A stretch of 64,000 nt of DNA from Mycobacterium haemophilum DSM 44634 (GCF_000340435.2 NZ_CP011883.2:2154687-2218686), one strand, 5' to 3'; counted from the stretch's first letter, positions 7,990 through 16,896 are shown. Numbers and translations: made by a program. The notes: generated from the sequence alone by a model not told the origin.

Positions 7990-8988
7990 GTGTCTGAACA
8001 TGCAGCTCTCCTCCGAATCGGCGTCCTGGGCGCGGCCCGCATCGCACCGTTGGCGCTCATTAAACCCGCCAAGGAAAGCGTCGAGGTCATAGCGGCGGCG
8101 GTGGCCGCACGGGATGTGTCGCGGGCGCGGGCATTTGCCGCGAAACACAACATCGCCCGAGTGCACGAAAGCTACGAGGCGCTGATTGCCGATCCGGACC
8201 TCGACGCTATCTACAACCCGCTGCCGAATGCGTTGCATGGCAGGTGGACCCGAGCAGCACTGGCCGCCGGCAAGCACGTGCTGTGCGAAAAGCCATTCAC
8301 CGCCAATGCCGCCGAAGCCCGTGAGATCGCCGACCTGGCCACGCAGTCCGACCGGGTGGTGATGGAGGCGTTCCACTATCGCTACCACCCATTGACGTTG
8401 CGTGTTGAACAAATCATCGCGTCGGGCGAACTGGGGACGCTTAAGAGGGTGGAAGCGGCCCTCTGCTTCCCGTTACCGAAGTTCTCCGATATCCGCTACG
8501 ACTACTCCTTGGCGGGCGGCGCGACAATGGACGCCGGATGCTATGCAGTCCACATGGTCCGCACGTTCGGTGGTTCAACCCCGGAAGTCGTTTCAGCGCA
8601 GGCGAAACTGCGCGATCCGCGGATCGACCGGGCCATGACGGCCGAGTTGCGGTTTGCCGGCGGGTACACCGGACGGGTTCGGTGCTCGATGTGGTCGTCG
8701 GATCTGCTGCAGGTCAGCGCCAAGGTAATTGGCGATTATGGTGAAGTCCGCGTGCTCAATCCGGTCGCGCCCGGGTATTTTCACCGGCTTTCGGTCCGAT
8801 CGGCCGATGGCAGGCGTGTGGAGCGATTGTCGCGCCGCGCCTCATACGCGTATCAGCTCGATGCTTTCGCCGCAGCAGTATTACGCGGCGAACCGGTCAA
8901 AACAACGCCCCAGGACGCGGTCGAGAACATGACCGTGATCGATGCGATCTATCGCGCCGCCGGTCTCCCGTTACGCGAGCCGAGCTGA
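7990..8988 (+). CDS. Gfo/Idh/MocA-family NAD(P)-dependent dehydrogenase
   Basis: A 332-residue protein. The N-terminal Rossmann fold begins RIGVLGAARIAP. The family EKP motif is in HVLCEKPFTANAAEA, and the following MEAFHYRYHP block is typical of the dihydrodiol dehydrogenase/xylose dehydrogenase branch. A C-terminal alpha/beta domain forms the substrate pocket. GTG at 7990 is chosen because the Rossmann strand starts about eight residues later; an upstream in-frame start at 7891 would overlap the flavoprotein by 89 bases. The substrate is probably a sugar or a cyclic diol, but the sequence does not show which. Confidence 0.82.
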   Translation: MSEHAALLRIGVLGAARIAPLALIKPAKESVEVIAAAVAARDVSRARAFAAKHNIARVHESYEALIADPDLDAIYNPLPNALHGRWTRAALAAGKHVLCEKPFTANAAEAREIADLATQSDRVVMEAFHYRYHPLTLRVEQIIASGELGTLKRVEAALCFPLPKFSDIRYDYSLAGGATMDAGCYAVHMVRTFGGSTPEVVSAQAKLRDPRIDRAMTAELRFAGGYTGRVRCSMWSSDLLQVSAKVIGDYGEVRVLNPVAPGYFHRLSVRSADGRRVERLSRRASYAYQLDAFAAAVLRGEPVKTTPQDAVENMTVIDAIYRAAGLPLREPS

Positions 8989-9240
8989 ATGAACTGAAAG
9001 TGATTGGCGCCGTCAGCAATTGCTGGATCCTGTAGAGATCTCTAAAACAACCGGCGTGCGGCCTGGGCGCATGGGCGGAGGCCGTCGATCGTAGCTTTTG
9101 CGCGCCGGAGCCCAATTGATGGTGGGTGGCCTGACTTTACGTATCCAGGTTTCGTCATCGATCCATGCTGCCGAGCAGGCCCTCTTCGCTCGCGCCCCGG
9201 GCGGTCGCAACAGTCGTTACCAGCCGGAAGGAGCAAAGAG

Positions 9241-9340
9241 ATGTACTTCGGAGCGTTACTACCGGAGACTAACTCCGCCAACATCTATGACGGCGCGGGT
9301 CCGTATGAGAAGTGGCCGCTTGCCCTCGTCCGGAGCAGCC
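9241..9340 (+). pseudogene. Remnant of a PPE gene (5' end only)
   Basis: After a preserved ribosome-binding site (GGAAGGAG, 8 nt upstream), an ATG opens the sequence MYFGALLPETNSANIYDGAG. This is recognisable as the start of a PPE protein (M-x-F-G-x-L-P-P-E-x-N-S-x-x-x-Y-x-G-x-G). Homology fades within about 30 codons and the frame meets a stop soon after. The key PPE signature is already mutated to LPE. The remaining 150 residues of a PPE domain are absent. Confidence 0.6.
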
Positions 9341-9610
9341 TCCGCAGATCACCAACGAGACCAGGTTGGTTCAGCAGAGCGTCGCGGGCTAGCAGGCCAA
9401 ACAGGTGACGAACACCGCTACGCTGCACAGCAGATGCCACGTAGCCGATTCTTTCTTCGACGCGACATTCGGTTGGGACGGTGAGGTTTTGCTCGCACTA
9501 CAAATGTAGAGCAGCCTCGTGGTCCAACGTAACGGATCCACGTCCGTCGCCACGAAAGCTATTACTGATGGCCCGATCTGCCCGCCGCAGCCTGGCGACG
9601 AAAGCCTAAC
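9341..9610. other. Degenerate sequence without intact gene
   Basis: Plus-strand frames read coherent stretches (for example PPQITNETRLVQQSVAG, then a stop, then FFDATFGWDGEVLLALQ) but are broken by stops and match nothing I recognise. It lies between the PPE remnant and the CoA-transferase remnant and is best read as gene debris. The preceding stretch 8989-9240 also shows no supported gene. Confidence 0.4.
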
Positions 9611-9926
9611 TCTGCCGAGCGTCGCCGCGACCTCTGTGATGCGGCGATCCATTGGCTGATGACGGGGCCAAGGGATTGAGCCATCTGCTGAGGATCTCGC
9701 GCACCGGCTCCGCGTGGCGGGACTGCCGGCGAACAAGATCGCCACATCAGTCGATGTGATTGGTGATCAACAGTTATGGGATCGCGAGCTGTATCGGTTC
9801 GTTACCGATCACCGTGAAGGTCAGCGTCCGATACTGGGACCGTCGTGGCCGATGGCGCGCGCCCAAGCGCGGATTGTCCGCGGCGCACCCGACCTGGGCG
9901 AGGACACGGCATACCTGCCTCAGTGA
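9611..9926 (+). pseudogene. Remnant of a CaiB/BaiF family CoA-transferase (C-terminus)
   Basis: The C-terminal part of a class III CoA-transferase is split over two frames. First comes AERRRDLCDAAIHWLMTGPRD (from 9611), then after a frameshift near 9675 AEDLAHRLRVAGLPANKIAT, DPxLWDREL-like VIGDQQLWDREL and EGQRPILGPSWPM to a stop at 9926. The GxPA block and the terminal P-x-x-GPSW region are characteristic of the family end. The N-terminal two-thirds, including the catalytic Asp region, is missing. Confidence 0.6.
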
Positions 9927-10239
9927 ACACCAATCAGGATTAATTCAAGCAATTTATTTAATTGGCGGCGAGGTCGGCAAAGAGCTGGCGGCCAGGTCAA
10001 CGGGGGTGAAACGTCGCGCCAGGTCGGCGACCGTCGTAGCAATGCTGAGCAATTGGACAGCAAAGGGATGTAGTCCAAATCCTGGGCGGCGAGAGTAGCG
10101 CACCGCTACGATCCTCAAGGGGCCTCATGCACCAGGGAATTAGGTCGCTCAAGGTGCGTTTTTACTCATGTCGGGTTCGTCAAGGGGTATTTAGGGTATT
10201 AGTTAACAGATCGTCATTCGAACGAACTGGGAGGGCACA
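9927..10239. other. Intergenic region upstream of the MPT63-like gene
   Basis: No gene is supported here. There is a short AT-rich patch (9940-9965) and another near 10180-10220 that may hold the promoter of the following secreted-antigen gene. No repeat or RNA gene was seen. Confidence 0.4.
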
Positions 10240-10719
10240 GTGAAAATCACGAGGATGATCGTGACGGCATTGGCAAGCGTGATCACGGCCGCGGTCGGTA
10301 TCGCCAGTGCGCCGATCGCGTCAGCCGCTTATCCGATCGTAGGCAAACTCGGTAGCCCACTGACGATGACCGACACCGTTGGTCAGGTCGTCCTTAGCTG
10401 GCAGGTCAGCGGGCTCAAGCCCAGCACCGACGTGATGCCCGGCTACGCCGTAGCCGGCGATCTGTGGGAGGCCACCGCCACCGTCAATGCAGTTCGGGGC
10501 TCCGTCACCCCCGCCATCTCGCAGTTCAACGCCGTCGCCCCCAACCAAGCCGCTTACCGGGTTCTGTGGCAAGTCGCCAGCCCGGTCAACATCAGCGGCG
10601 CCACCATTCCCCAAGGCGCAGAATCGACCGGAAAAATCCACTTCGACGTCACCGGTCCACCGCCGACCACCATCACTATGAACAACGGCATGGAAGACCT
10701 CATGATTTGGACGCCATAG
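10240..10719 (+). CDS. mpt63: MPT63-like secreted immunogenic protein
   Basis: A 159-residue protein, exactly the length of M. tuberculosis MPT63 (Rv1926c). It has an N-terminal Sec signal peptide of about 29 residues (basic start, hydrophobic core, cleavage after ASA). The mature beta-sandwich begins AYPIVGKLGSPLTMTDTVGQ and ends NNGMEDLMIWTP, and the motifs GDLWEATATVNAVRGSVTP and SGATIPQG are shared with MPT63. The function of the family is unknown; it is a small secreted immunoglobulin-like protein found in mycobacteria. The GTG start follows GGGAGG by 5 bases. Whether this is the mpt63 orthologue or a paralogue cannot be decided, because its neighbours here differ from the Rv1926c locus. 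Confidence 0.88.
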   Translation: MKITRMIVTALASVITAAVGIASAPIASAAYPIVGKLGSPLTMTDTVGQVVLSWQVSGLKPSTDVMPGYAVAGDLWEATATVNAVRGSVTPAISQFNAVAPNQAAYRVLWQVASPVNISGATIPQGAESTGKIHFDVTGPPPTTITMNNGMEDLMIWTP

Positions 10720-10903
10720 CCGACGCCGCAACCAAGCGAGGCGCCACGAATTCCAGGGGCGGTGGTGGGTTTACGCCTGCGGAACATCAATGGCACCATG
10801 GTTGAGAACACCGATATTAGGTGCTTGTAGTGCAGCCGGCTTCCCCGACAAACTGAGCAACAATGCGACGGTCGGGGGGCCGGTGTGCAGGTCTACTGCA
10901 GAT

Positions 10904-11854
10904 TCAGGGTAAACGCGAGTCGTTGCTTGCGATGTGAGTAAGCAGGTCTCGGGCTGCTCCGGCAGGTGGAGTACGTCCGCCCACCCAAACTGCTCGAAGC
11001 TCCCGTGCCAAGTTCAATTCCGGGACGGCTACCGTGCGTAGACGTCCGATCGCAAGGTCGTCGGCAACCGTCAGTCGGCTCATCACCGCGGGTCCTGCGC
11101 CGGCGACAACGGCAGCGCGCACCGCAGCAGCAGAGGACAGTTCGAGCACCGGTTGCACTTGCGACGAGGAACCCCCCAACGCTTGCTGTAGCGCAGCGGT
11201 CAACGAATCGCGTGTCCCCGAACCGGTTTCGCGTGTGACCAGTGGCGTTTGGCTTAGTTCTGCTGCGCTGAGTGGGCGCTGGCGGCGCGTCCACTTGTGG
11301 TCAGCCGGGACGACGACCACCAGCTCATCGCGGGCAACCACGCGATGGCGCAAGCCTGCTGGCAGATAGGGTGTTTCGATAAATCCGAGATCGGCTGCTC
11401 CATCGCGTACGGCGGCAATCGCTTGATCGCTGTTGGTGGCGGTCATGATGACTTCGGGCGTGATGGTGCCCTGTCTATTCGCCGCAACCTGCAGCGACAC
11501 CAACCAGCGCGGCATGAGCTGTTCGGCGATTGTGAGGCTCGCCGATACCTTGACGCGTTTGCGTCTTTCCGATCGCAGCGAGGCCAGCCCGGCGTCCACG
11601 TAGTGGGCGACGTCGAGCAATCTCTCGGCCCACTCGGCGACAACGACTCCGGCAGGCGTCAGCCGCGATCCGCGTGGGGTCCTGACGACTAATGCCACGC
11701 CGGTTTGTTCCTCGATTGAGGCCAATCGAGCCGATACCGCCTGCTGTGTCAGCCCAAACTCTCGGCTTGCGGCACCCAGACTGCCTGTCCGGGCGATCGC
11801 CAAGAAGATTTCGCACGCCGACAAGTCGGGCATACGAGCGCTGAGGGGCGGCAT
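10904..11854 (-). CDS. LysR-family transcriptional regulator
   Basis: 316 residues. The N-terminal winged helix spans about residues 10-70 (FLAIARTGSLGAASREFGLTQQAVSARLASIEEQTG) and is followed by the periplasmic-binding-like effector domain. An AAGGAG site precedes the ATG at 11854. It resembles M. tuberculosis Rv2282c, recalled from memory. It is divergent from a sulfite-oxidase-like gene 118 bp away, and the gap holds strong inverted repeats. The simplest reading is that it controls the molybdoenzyme and itself in response to a sulfur or related metabolite. The effector is unknown. Confidence 0.87.
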   Translation of the reverse strand: MPPLSARMPDLSACEIFLAIARTGSLGAASREFGLTQQAVSARLASIEEQTGVALVVRTPRGSRLTPAGVVVAEWAERLLDVAHYVDAGLASLRSERRKRVKVSASLTIAEQLMPRWLVSLQVAANRQGTITPEVIMTATNSDQAIAAVRDGAADLGFIETPYLPAGLRHRVVARDELVVVVPADHKWTRRQRPLSAAELSQTPLVTRETGSGTRDSLTAALQQALGGSSSQVQPVLELSSAAAVRAAVVAGAGPAVMSRLTVADDLAIGRLRTVAVPELNLARELRAVWVGGRTPPAGAARDLLTHIASNDSRLP

Positions 11855-11907
11855 TTTGCTCCTTTGCCGGCCAGCCTACATGGCAGCCGGGTGTGATCCC
11901 GATGAGA

Positions 11908-11934
11908 CACAAGTAAAGCTTGTGGGTACACAAG
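11908..11934. promoter_or_regulatory. Three-half-site operator between lysR and the sulfite-oxidase-like gene
   Basis: CACAAG (11908-11913), CTTGTG (11919-11924) and CACAAG (11929-11934) alternate in orientation with 5- and 4-base spacers. Each neighbouring pair is a perfect 6-bp inverted repeat. LysR proteins bind such interrupted dyads, usually two adjacent sites. The position in the divergent intergenic gap supports a LysR recognition plus activation site. Confidence 0.6.
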
Positions 11935-11972
11935 ACCGAACCCTCTAGTGTTAGCTCGGCAATTGGCGAACG

Positions 11973-13106
11973 ATGTCTAGCATGAGAGCGATCGCACAGA
12001 CCGTTGCGAGGTGGGGTAAGCGCGACGACATGATCGTCCGTGGCCACCTACCGTTCAACGCCGAGCCCCCGGCAGCGGTGTTGGCCAGCAGCGACATCAC
12101 TCCAGTCGATGCGTTCTATGCCCGCAACCACGGCCCGATTCCGGAGATCACACCGCGGCAGTGGCGGCTGACGGTCGACGGCCTCGTCGACAAGCCGGTC
12201 ACCATCACCTACCACCAGTTGACCACTCAATTCGCCCAGCACAGCGTGATAGCGACGCTAGCGTGCGCCGGTAATCGGCGCGCCGAGATGCTACAAGTCC
12301 GACCGATAGCCGGCAAAGACCCGTGGGCCCACGGGGCGATTTCGACCGCGGAGTGGCACGGTGTCCGTCTGGCGGACATCCTCGCGGCTGCGGGAGTACG
12401 CGGCGGGGATGAGCTGCATGTTGCCTTCGAAGCCCCGGATATAGCCCAGGAGGCTCGGCCCGTTCAGGCTTACGGCAGTTCGATTCCGCTGAGTAAGGCG
12501 ATGTCGCAGGAAGTGCTGCTGGCGTGGCAGATGAACTCCCAACCGCTTCCGCGTGCCCACGGTGGCCCAGTTCGGGTGGTAGTGCCCGGGTATGTCGGCG
12601 CCCGCAGCGTCAAGTGGGTCACCGCTGTCACCGTGCAACGCGGTCCATCGGAAAACTATTTTCAGGCCCACGATTACCGCATTTTGCCGCCGGACGTCGA
12701 TCCGGACACCGTCGCGCCGGGCGAAGGAATTTCGTTGTCCTCGCTGGCGCTCAACTGCGACATCCTCGACCCCACCGACGGCGACGAAGTACCGCCGGGG
12801 GAGCTAACCATCCGCGGCTATGGGATCGCCGGTGATGACCGCAGCGTCGAGCGCGTCGACGTCTCTCTCGACGACGGGCTGACCTGGCGACAAGCCAATC
12901 TTCACCCCGCGCCCGGTAAATGGGCGTGGCGGCAATGGTCACTTACCGTCCGGGGCGAATCAGAAGTCCAGTCGGGGCCATTGAGCATCATCGCGCGGGC
13001 CTGGGACGACACCGGTGCTCTTCAGCCGGAATCAGCGGCGTCCCTGTGGAATCCGCGAGGATACGGCAACAACGCGTGGGCTCGCGTCGCCGTCAGCGTG
13101 ATGTGA
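11973..13106 (+). CDS. Sulfite oxidase-like molybdopterin enzyme
   Basis: 377 residues of the sulfite oxidase family. The molybdopterin-binding domain contains the Mo-ligating cysteine C98 in LACAGNRRAEML. Next come AHGGPVRVVVPGYVGARSVKW, which contacts the cofactor, and a C-terminal Ig-like dimerisation domain (from about residue 250: IRGYGIAGDDRSVERVDVSLDDGLTW). No signal peptide or heme domain is visible, so it is probably cytoplasmic and uses a separate electron acceptor. The substrate is likely sulfite, by family. It ends 17 bases before the convergent lipoprotein gene. Confidence 0.85.
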   Translation: MSSMRAIAQTVARWGKRDDMIVRGHLPFNAEPPAAVLASSDITPVDAFYARNHGPIPEITPRQWRLTVDGLVDKPVTITYHQLTTQFAQHSVIATLACAGNRRAEMLQVRPIAGKDPWAHGAISTAEWHGVRLADILAAAGVRGGDELHVAFEAPDIAQEARPVQAYGSSIPLSKAMSQEVLLAWQMNSQPLPRAHGGPVRVVVPGYVGARSVKWVTAVTVQRGPSENYFQAHDYRILPPDVDPDTVAPGEGISLSSLALNCDILDPTDGDEVPPGELTIRGYGIAGDDRSVERVDVSLDDGLTWRQANLHPAPGKWAWRQWSLTVRGESEVQSGPLSIIARAWDDTGALQPESAASLWNPRGYGNNAWARVAVSVM

Positions 13107-13123
13107 GGAGCTCAACCTCCACA

Positions 13124-13741
13124 TCAACCGGCGAGTCCCTTTTTGACGGCCGCGTCTTGCTTTTGACCGACGTCAGTGACGAAGTCCGGCGGCGCAAGCG
13201 ACTGCGGCGGGCCATCGAATTCCAGCGTGACGAGGGCCTTGCCCTCGGTGAACAGCAGTATTGTCACACCTTTCGTGCCGTCCGGAGACAACCCGGTCAG
13301 CACCGTTCCGTCGGTGCCGACGTTGGCCGGGTTCGTGGCTGGGTTTTTGACGGCGTTAGCTTGCCCGGTCTTTGCCGAGTTCAGCGCGTTCGTCGCAGCG
13401 GCAGGATCCGCCAAGATTTGGATAGTGTCGTGAATGACGTGGATGTCGTCTTGCGCGCTGAACGTCGTTGCAACGCCCGGTTGGCCGTTCGGATTGTTTG
13501 TCGGCGGGCTTGCTGTGAAGGATACCGGCGCGTCGATGTCGGTCGCCTGGATCAGCAGCCCGCTGTAGTCGGTCGACTGTGCCGGAGCCGAAGAAGTCGG
13601 CGCCGAGCTGCCGGTGGTCGCGGCCGAGGTGGCTGACCCTGACTTTGCCGTCGACGATTGATTGCTGCCGCAGCCTGCCACCGACACCGCCACCGCTATT
13701 GCGGCCGCTAGGCCGGTGACCAGCGTCTGAGAACTCCTCAT
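13124..13741 (-). CDS. Secreted lipoprotein of unknown function
   Basis: A 205-residue precursor with a type II signal peptide: basic N-terminus, hydrophobic core, and lipobox VAGC with the cysteine at about residue 24. A Ser/Thr/Ala-rich linker follows (about residues 27-58), then a folded domain of about 145 residues rich in Asp/Gly/Thr. The overall plan is that of the mycobacterial Lpp/Lpq surface lipoproteins. I cannot name the exact orthologue. It is convergent with the sulfite-oxidase-like gene and monocistronic in this view. Confidence 0.78.
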   Translation of the reverse strand: MRSSQTLVTGLAAAIAVAVSVAGCGSNQSSTAKSGSATSAATTGSSAPTSSAPAQSTDYSGLLIQATDIDAPVSFTASPPTNNPNGQPGVATTFSAQDDIHVIHDTIQILADPAAATNALNSAKTGQANAVKNPATNPANVGTDGTVLTGLSPDGTKGVTILLFTEGKALVTLEFDGPPQSLAPPDFVTDVGQKQDAAVKKGLAG

Positions 13742-14073
13742 TGCGTTGTCCTTCTTCCAAGACTGCTGTTAGGTGACGTTGTCGCCGAATCGCACAGTAC
13801 ATCGCTTCGCGGATGGCACGTTTGGCCGACTCGCGGTGGGGTAGTTATTTGGCTGCCCCGCGGTGATCACGGACCCTCGTTGCTGATCGCTGACCAGCGT
13901 GGCACGGAATGGCTCCGCGTTGTCCTAACCAGCGAACAGGCGAAAACCAAGGGAAACCCCTGTCGATCTGGTGCTCGAGGTGATTGAATGAGCCAGCGAA
14001 GTCGATATATCACAGATGCCAGACGGGACGAAGGTGATGCACCGGTTGAACGGCATTAACTACCGAGGATGAT
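13742..14073 (+). other. Intergenic region with a 23-codon upstream ORF
   Basis: This gap separates the divergent lipoprotein and mmpL genes and must hold both promoters. Near the mmpL end, a short frame (ATG 13988 to TAA 14059, 23 residues) follows a good Shine-Dalgarno (GAGGTGAT) and ends 14 bases before the mmpL GTG. It could be a translated leader for mmpL. No MmpS-like gene is present. Confidence 0.3.
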
Positions 14074-16896
14074 GTGGTAACCGGCATTGCGCGATTTGCG
14101 CATCGTTATGCGCTATGGATCATTGGCATCTGGCTTCTCGCTGGCTACATCGCCAATAGCGTTGCCCCACAATTTGAGCAGGCGATCGCAGCCCAAGATC
14201 GCCCGTACCTGCCGTCCAGCGCCGCCAGTTCGCTTGCCGCGCAACGGTCAGGATCGGCGTTCTCCCAAGAAACCACCGACAACGTCGGATACCTAGTACT
14301 CGAACGGCGCGGGCCGCTCACTGACGGCGACCAGGCGTTCTACAACCAGCTGATCGCGGCGCTGCGCAGCGATTCCCGTCATGTTATCCAAGTAGTGGAC
14401 TGGTGGAGCGTCCCCGGGATCGCTGATGCGGCTCTGAGCAGGGACCGCGAGGTAGTGACGGCGATCATGCACCTATCAGGCATGCTCGGAACGTCCCAAG
14501 CCAAGGAGGCAATAACCGCCGCGCGGGGCATAGTGGCACGAAGTCACGCCCCCGACGGTTTGCACGTCTTGGTCACCGGCCCCGGCGCCACCATTGCGGA
14601 CGAGTTCGCGGTTAGTGACAGACAGTTGCAAGTCACCAGGGCGGCGATGCTCGCGGCGCTCCTCGTGCCGTTTCTGATCGCCTACCGGTCTCTGATTGTG
14701 GCGATGGTTCCGATGCTGTCGGTCGGCCTGGCCGCAGCGGTCGCCAGGCTGATTGTTGCTGTCCAAGGCGGCAGCGACTCCACCGCGGTTTCAATGTTTT
14801 CCGTTGCGCTTGGCGACGCGGTGGTGCTCGGCGCCGGAACGGGCTTCACGATTTTCCTGATCGGGCGTTACCACGAACAGCGTCGGAAAAATATCGCCTC
14901 GGCGCCGGCTTTAGCAGCCGCATATCGCAGCATGACGCCAGGCATCGTGGGCTCCGCACTTGCTGTGGCCGCAGCGCTGGGATGTCTGAGTTTCTCTCGA
15001 ATCAGTATGCTCCGCACGACCGGAATCCATTGCTTCACTGGCGTTCTCACAGAGATGCTGGCAGCGCTGACGTTGACGCCAGCGCTCATCGCGCTCGCGT
15101 ACCGCGCTGATGTGCTGAAACCGCGGCGTCAGGGGGTACCACGTCGCTGGCGGCGCATCGGCGTCGCTGTGGCACGTCGGCCCGGGTCGATCTTGGTAGG
15201 CGGCAGCGCCTTGGCACTTGTTCTGGCAACACCACTGCTTGGTATCCGAATCGGTTGGGACGAAGCCGCGGCCACCCGGGCTAAAGCTGAATCCAGCCGT
15301 GGCTATCAGATAGTCAACAACCACTTCGGCGCGAACCAACTGCTGCCCGACGTCGTCACAGTCGAAACCGACCACGACATCCGCAATCCTGCTGGTCTGA
15401 TCGCCGTTGAACGAATCACCGGCGCGGTCATGGCAATACCCGGTGTGCGCATGGTCCAGTCAGCGAGTCGTCCCAATGCCGCCCCACCCCAGAACACTTC
15501 CGCAACCATTCAAGGGGGGTATCTCAGCGATCGGCTCGACGAAGCGTTCGACCAACTCACATCCGGTCAGGCAGTGTTTAGCTATGTCGAGGGCGCGCTC
15601 GGTGAAATAGTGACCGCGTTGGATGGTATCCAGGATGGGCTGCTACACGGCACCGCAGGGATTGGGGAAGTGAATTCTTCCGTCAGGAAGATGCAGAACG
15701 CGATACCCAAGCTTCGGAGCAGCGTTGGTAACGTCTCCGAAATCTTCGACCCGCTACGAAGTTTCACCGGCCACACTCGGGACTGCCGAACGAACCCATT
15801 CTGTTTAGCTGTCCAAGACGTGGTGCGATGGATAGACACCGTCGTTGTCAGCTCCGTGAAACTTGCCGATGCTGCAGGACAGCTTGCTGACGGTGCTGGG
15901 GCATTCGCGGGGGCGTTAAACGGCATACCGGGCTTGAATGATGCCGCCGGCCAGCTGCAGCAGGCACAAGCTGCCGCTGCAAACTACCGAGCGCTGATGA
16001 ACAATGTCGGCCCGCCAATGCTCCAAGTATCCCGTTATCTACACGACCTCGCTGGTGTGTTCCAGGGGGGCCCCAACACCGGTTTCTCGGCCGCTGGCAA
16101 GGATATAACTGACCCGAATACCCGGCCCGTGTTTGACAATTTCATGTCACCGGACGGACGTGCCACCCGACTGCTCGTCTACGGCGACCGCGATGAGTGG
16201 ACCGGTGACGGCGCCCAACGTGCGCGCGTCATCGCGGCTGCCGTACGTGACGCGACGAGCGAGGGCACACTCATTCCAACCGCCGTTGAACTCGCGGGCG
16301 TTGGACCGGCCACCCGGGACCTGCAGGATATGGTGCGTGGTTATGAGACCTTGCTGGTAGCTATAGCTCTCGCAGTTGTCTACGGGATCATTTCCTTACT
16401 TCTGAGAAGCCCGGTAGCCGGGTTCGTCGTCGTTAGTGTCGTCGCGATGTCGTATGCGTCCGCGCTTGGTGCCAGTGTGTTGATTTGGCAACATCTGCTT
16501 GGCCATAACGTGCATTGGTCGGTGCCGCCGATCGCGTTTATCCTCGTAGTGGCCGTGGGCTCGGGTTACAACCTGTTGTTGGCGCTACGCATCCGCGAGG
16601 AACTTCGTACCGGGCCGCGCATCAGTATCATCCGAGGGTTGACCGCGACAGGTGAGGTAGTGACGACCGCCGGAATCGCGTTCGGGGCAACAATGCTTGC
16701 GCTGGCCACGATTGGCATGCTGAGCGTGGCACAGATCGGCGTCACCGTTGGCATCGGTCTGGTCTTGAATATCTTGGTGGTGCGCAGCTTCGTGCTGCCG
16801 GCAATCATGGTCTTGCTGGGACGCTGGTTCTGGTGGCCGCGCCCATTCATCGACACCGTGCCGGTGACTGCGCGTTTGCCTGCCCGAATCGGGTAG
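14074..16896 (+). CDS. MmpL-family RND transporter, orphan
   Basis: A 940-residue RND-type lipid transporter. One N-terminal helix (about residues 12-30) precedes the first periplasmic porter domain. A bundle of five helices (about 185-345) is followed by a second porter domain (about 380-730) and a final helix bundle (about 755-920), the standard MmpL plan. The GTG at 14074 follows CCGAGG. Notably, the Asp-Tyr pairs that carry protons in MmpL proteins are altered. The first bundle has GAGTGFTIFLIGRYHE, with Gly257-Phe258 at the Asp-Tyr position, and the second has GSGYNLLLALR, with Gly831-Tyr832. No mmpS gene precedes it. The substrate is unknown; neighbouring tailoring enzymes hint at a lipid or polyketide. 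Confidence 0.88.
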   Translation: MVTGIARFAHRYALWIIGIWLLAGYIANSVAPQFEQAIAAQDRPYLPSSAASSLAAQRSGSAFSQETTDNVGYLVLERRGPLTDGDQAFYNQLIAALRSDSRHVIQVVDWWSVPGIADAALSRDREVVTAIMHLSGMLGTSQAKEAITAARGIVARSHAPDGLHVLVTGPGATIADEFAVSDRQLQVTRAAMLAALLVPFLIAYRSLIVAMVPMLSVGLAAAVARLIVAVQGGSDSTAVSMFSVALGDAVVLGAGTGFTIFLIGRYHEQRRKNIASAPALAAAYRSMTPGIVGSALAVAAALGCLSFSRISMLRTTGIHCFTGVLTEMLAALTLTPALIALAYRADVLKPRRQGVPRRWRRIGVAVARRPGSILVGGSALALVLATPLLGIRIGWDEAAATRAKAESSRGYQIVNNHFGANQLLPDVVTVETDHDIRNPAGLIAVERITGAVMAIPGVRMVQSASRPNAAPPQNTSATIQGGYLSDRLDEAFDQLTSGQAVFSYVEGALGEIVTALDGIQDGLLHGTAGIGEVNSSVRKMQNAIPKLRSSVGNVSEIFDPLRSFTGHTRDCRTNPFCLAVQDVVRWIDTVVVSSVKLADAAGQLADGAGAFAGALNGIPGLNDAAGQLQQAQAAAANYRALMNNVGPPMLQVSRYLHDLAGVFQGGPNTGFSAAGKDITDPNTRPVFDNFMSPDGRATRLLVYGDRDEWTGDGAQRARVIAAAVRDATSEGTLIPTAVELAGVGPATRDLQDMVRGYETLLVAIALAVVYGIISLLLRSPVAGFVVVSVVAMSYASALGASVLIWQHLLGHNVHWSVPPIAFILVVAVGSGYNLLLALRIREELRTGPRISIIRGLTATGEVVTTAGIAFGATMLALATIGMLSVAQIGVTVGIGLVLNILVVRSFVLPAIMVLLGRWFWWPRPFIDTVPVTARLPARIG

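Noticed and set aside
9013..9284. Minus-strand frames opposite the PPE remnant that contain ordered-looking residues
   Set aside because: No ribosome-binding site, no recognised family, and they overlap a region already explained as debris.
12920..13636. Plus-strand 238-codon frame through the lipoprotein gene
   Set aside because: The opposite strand encodes a lipoprotein with a clear signal peptide and lipobox; this frame is a shadow.
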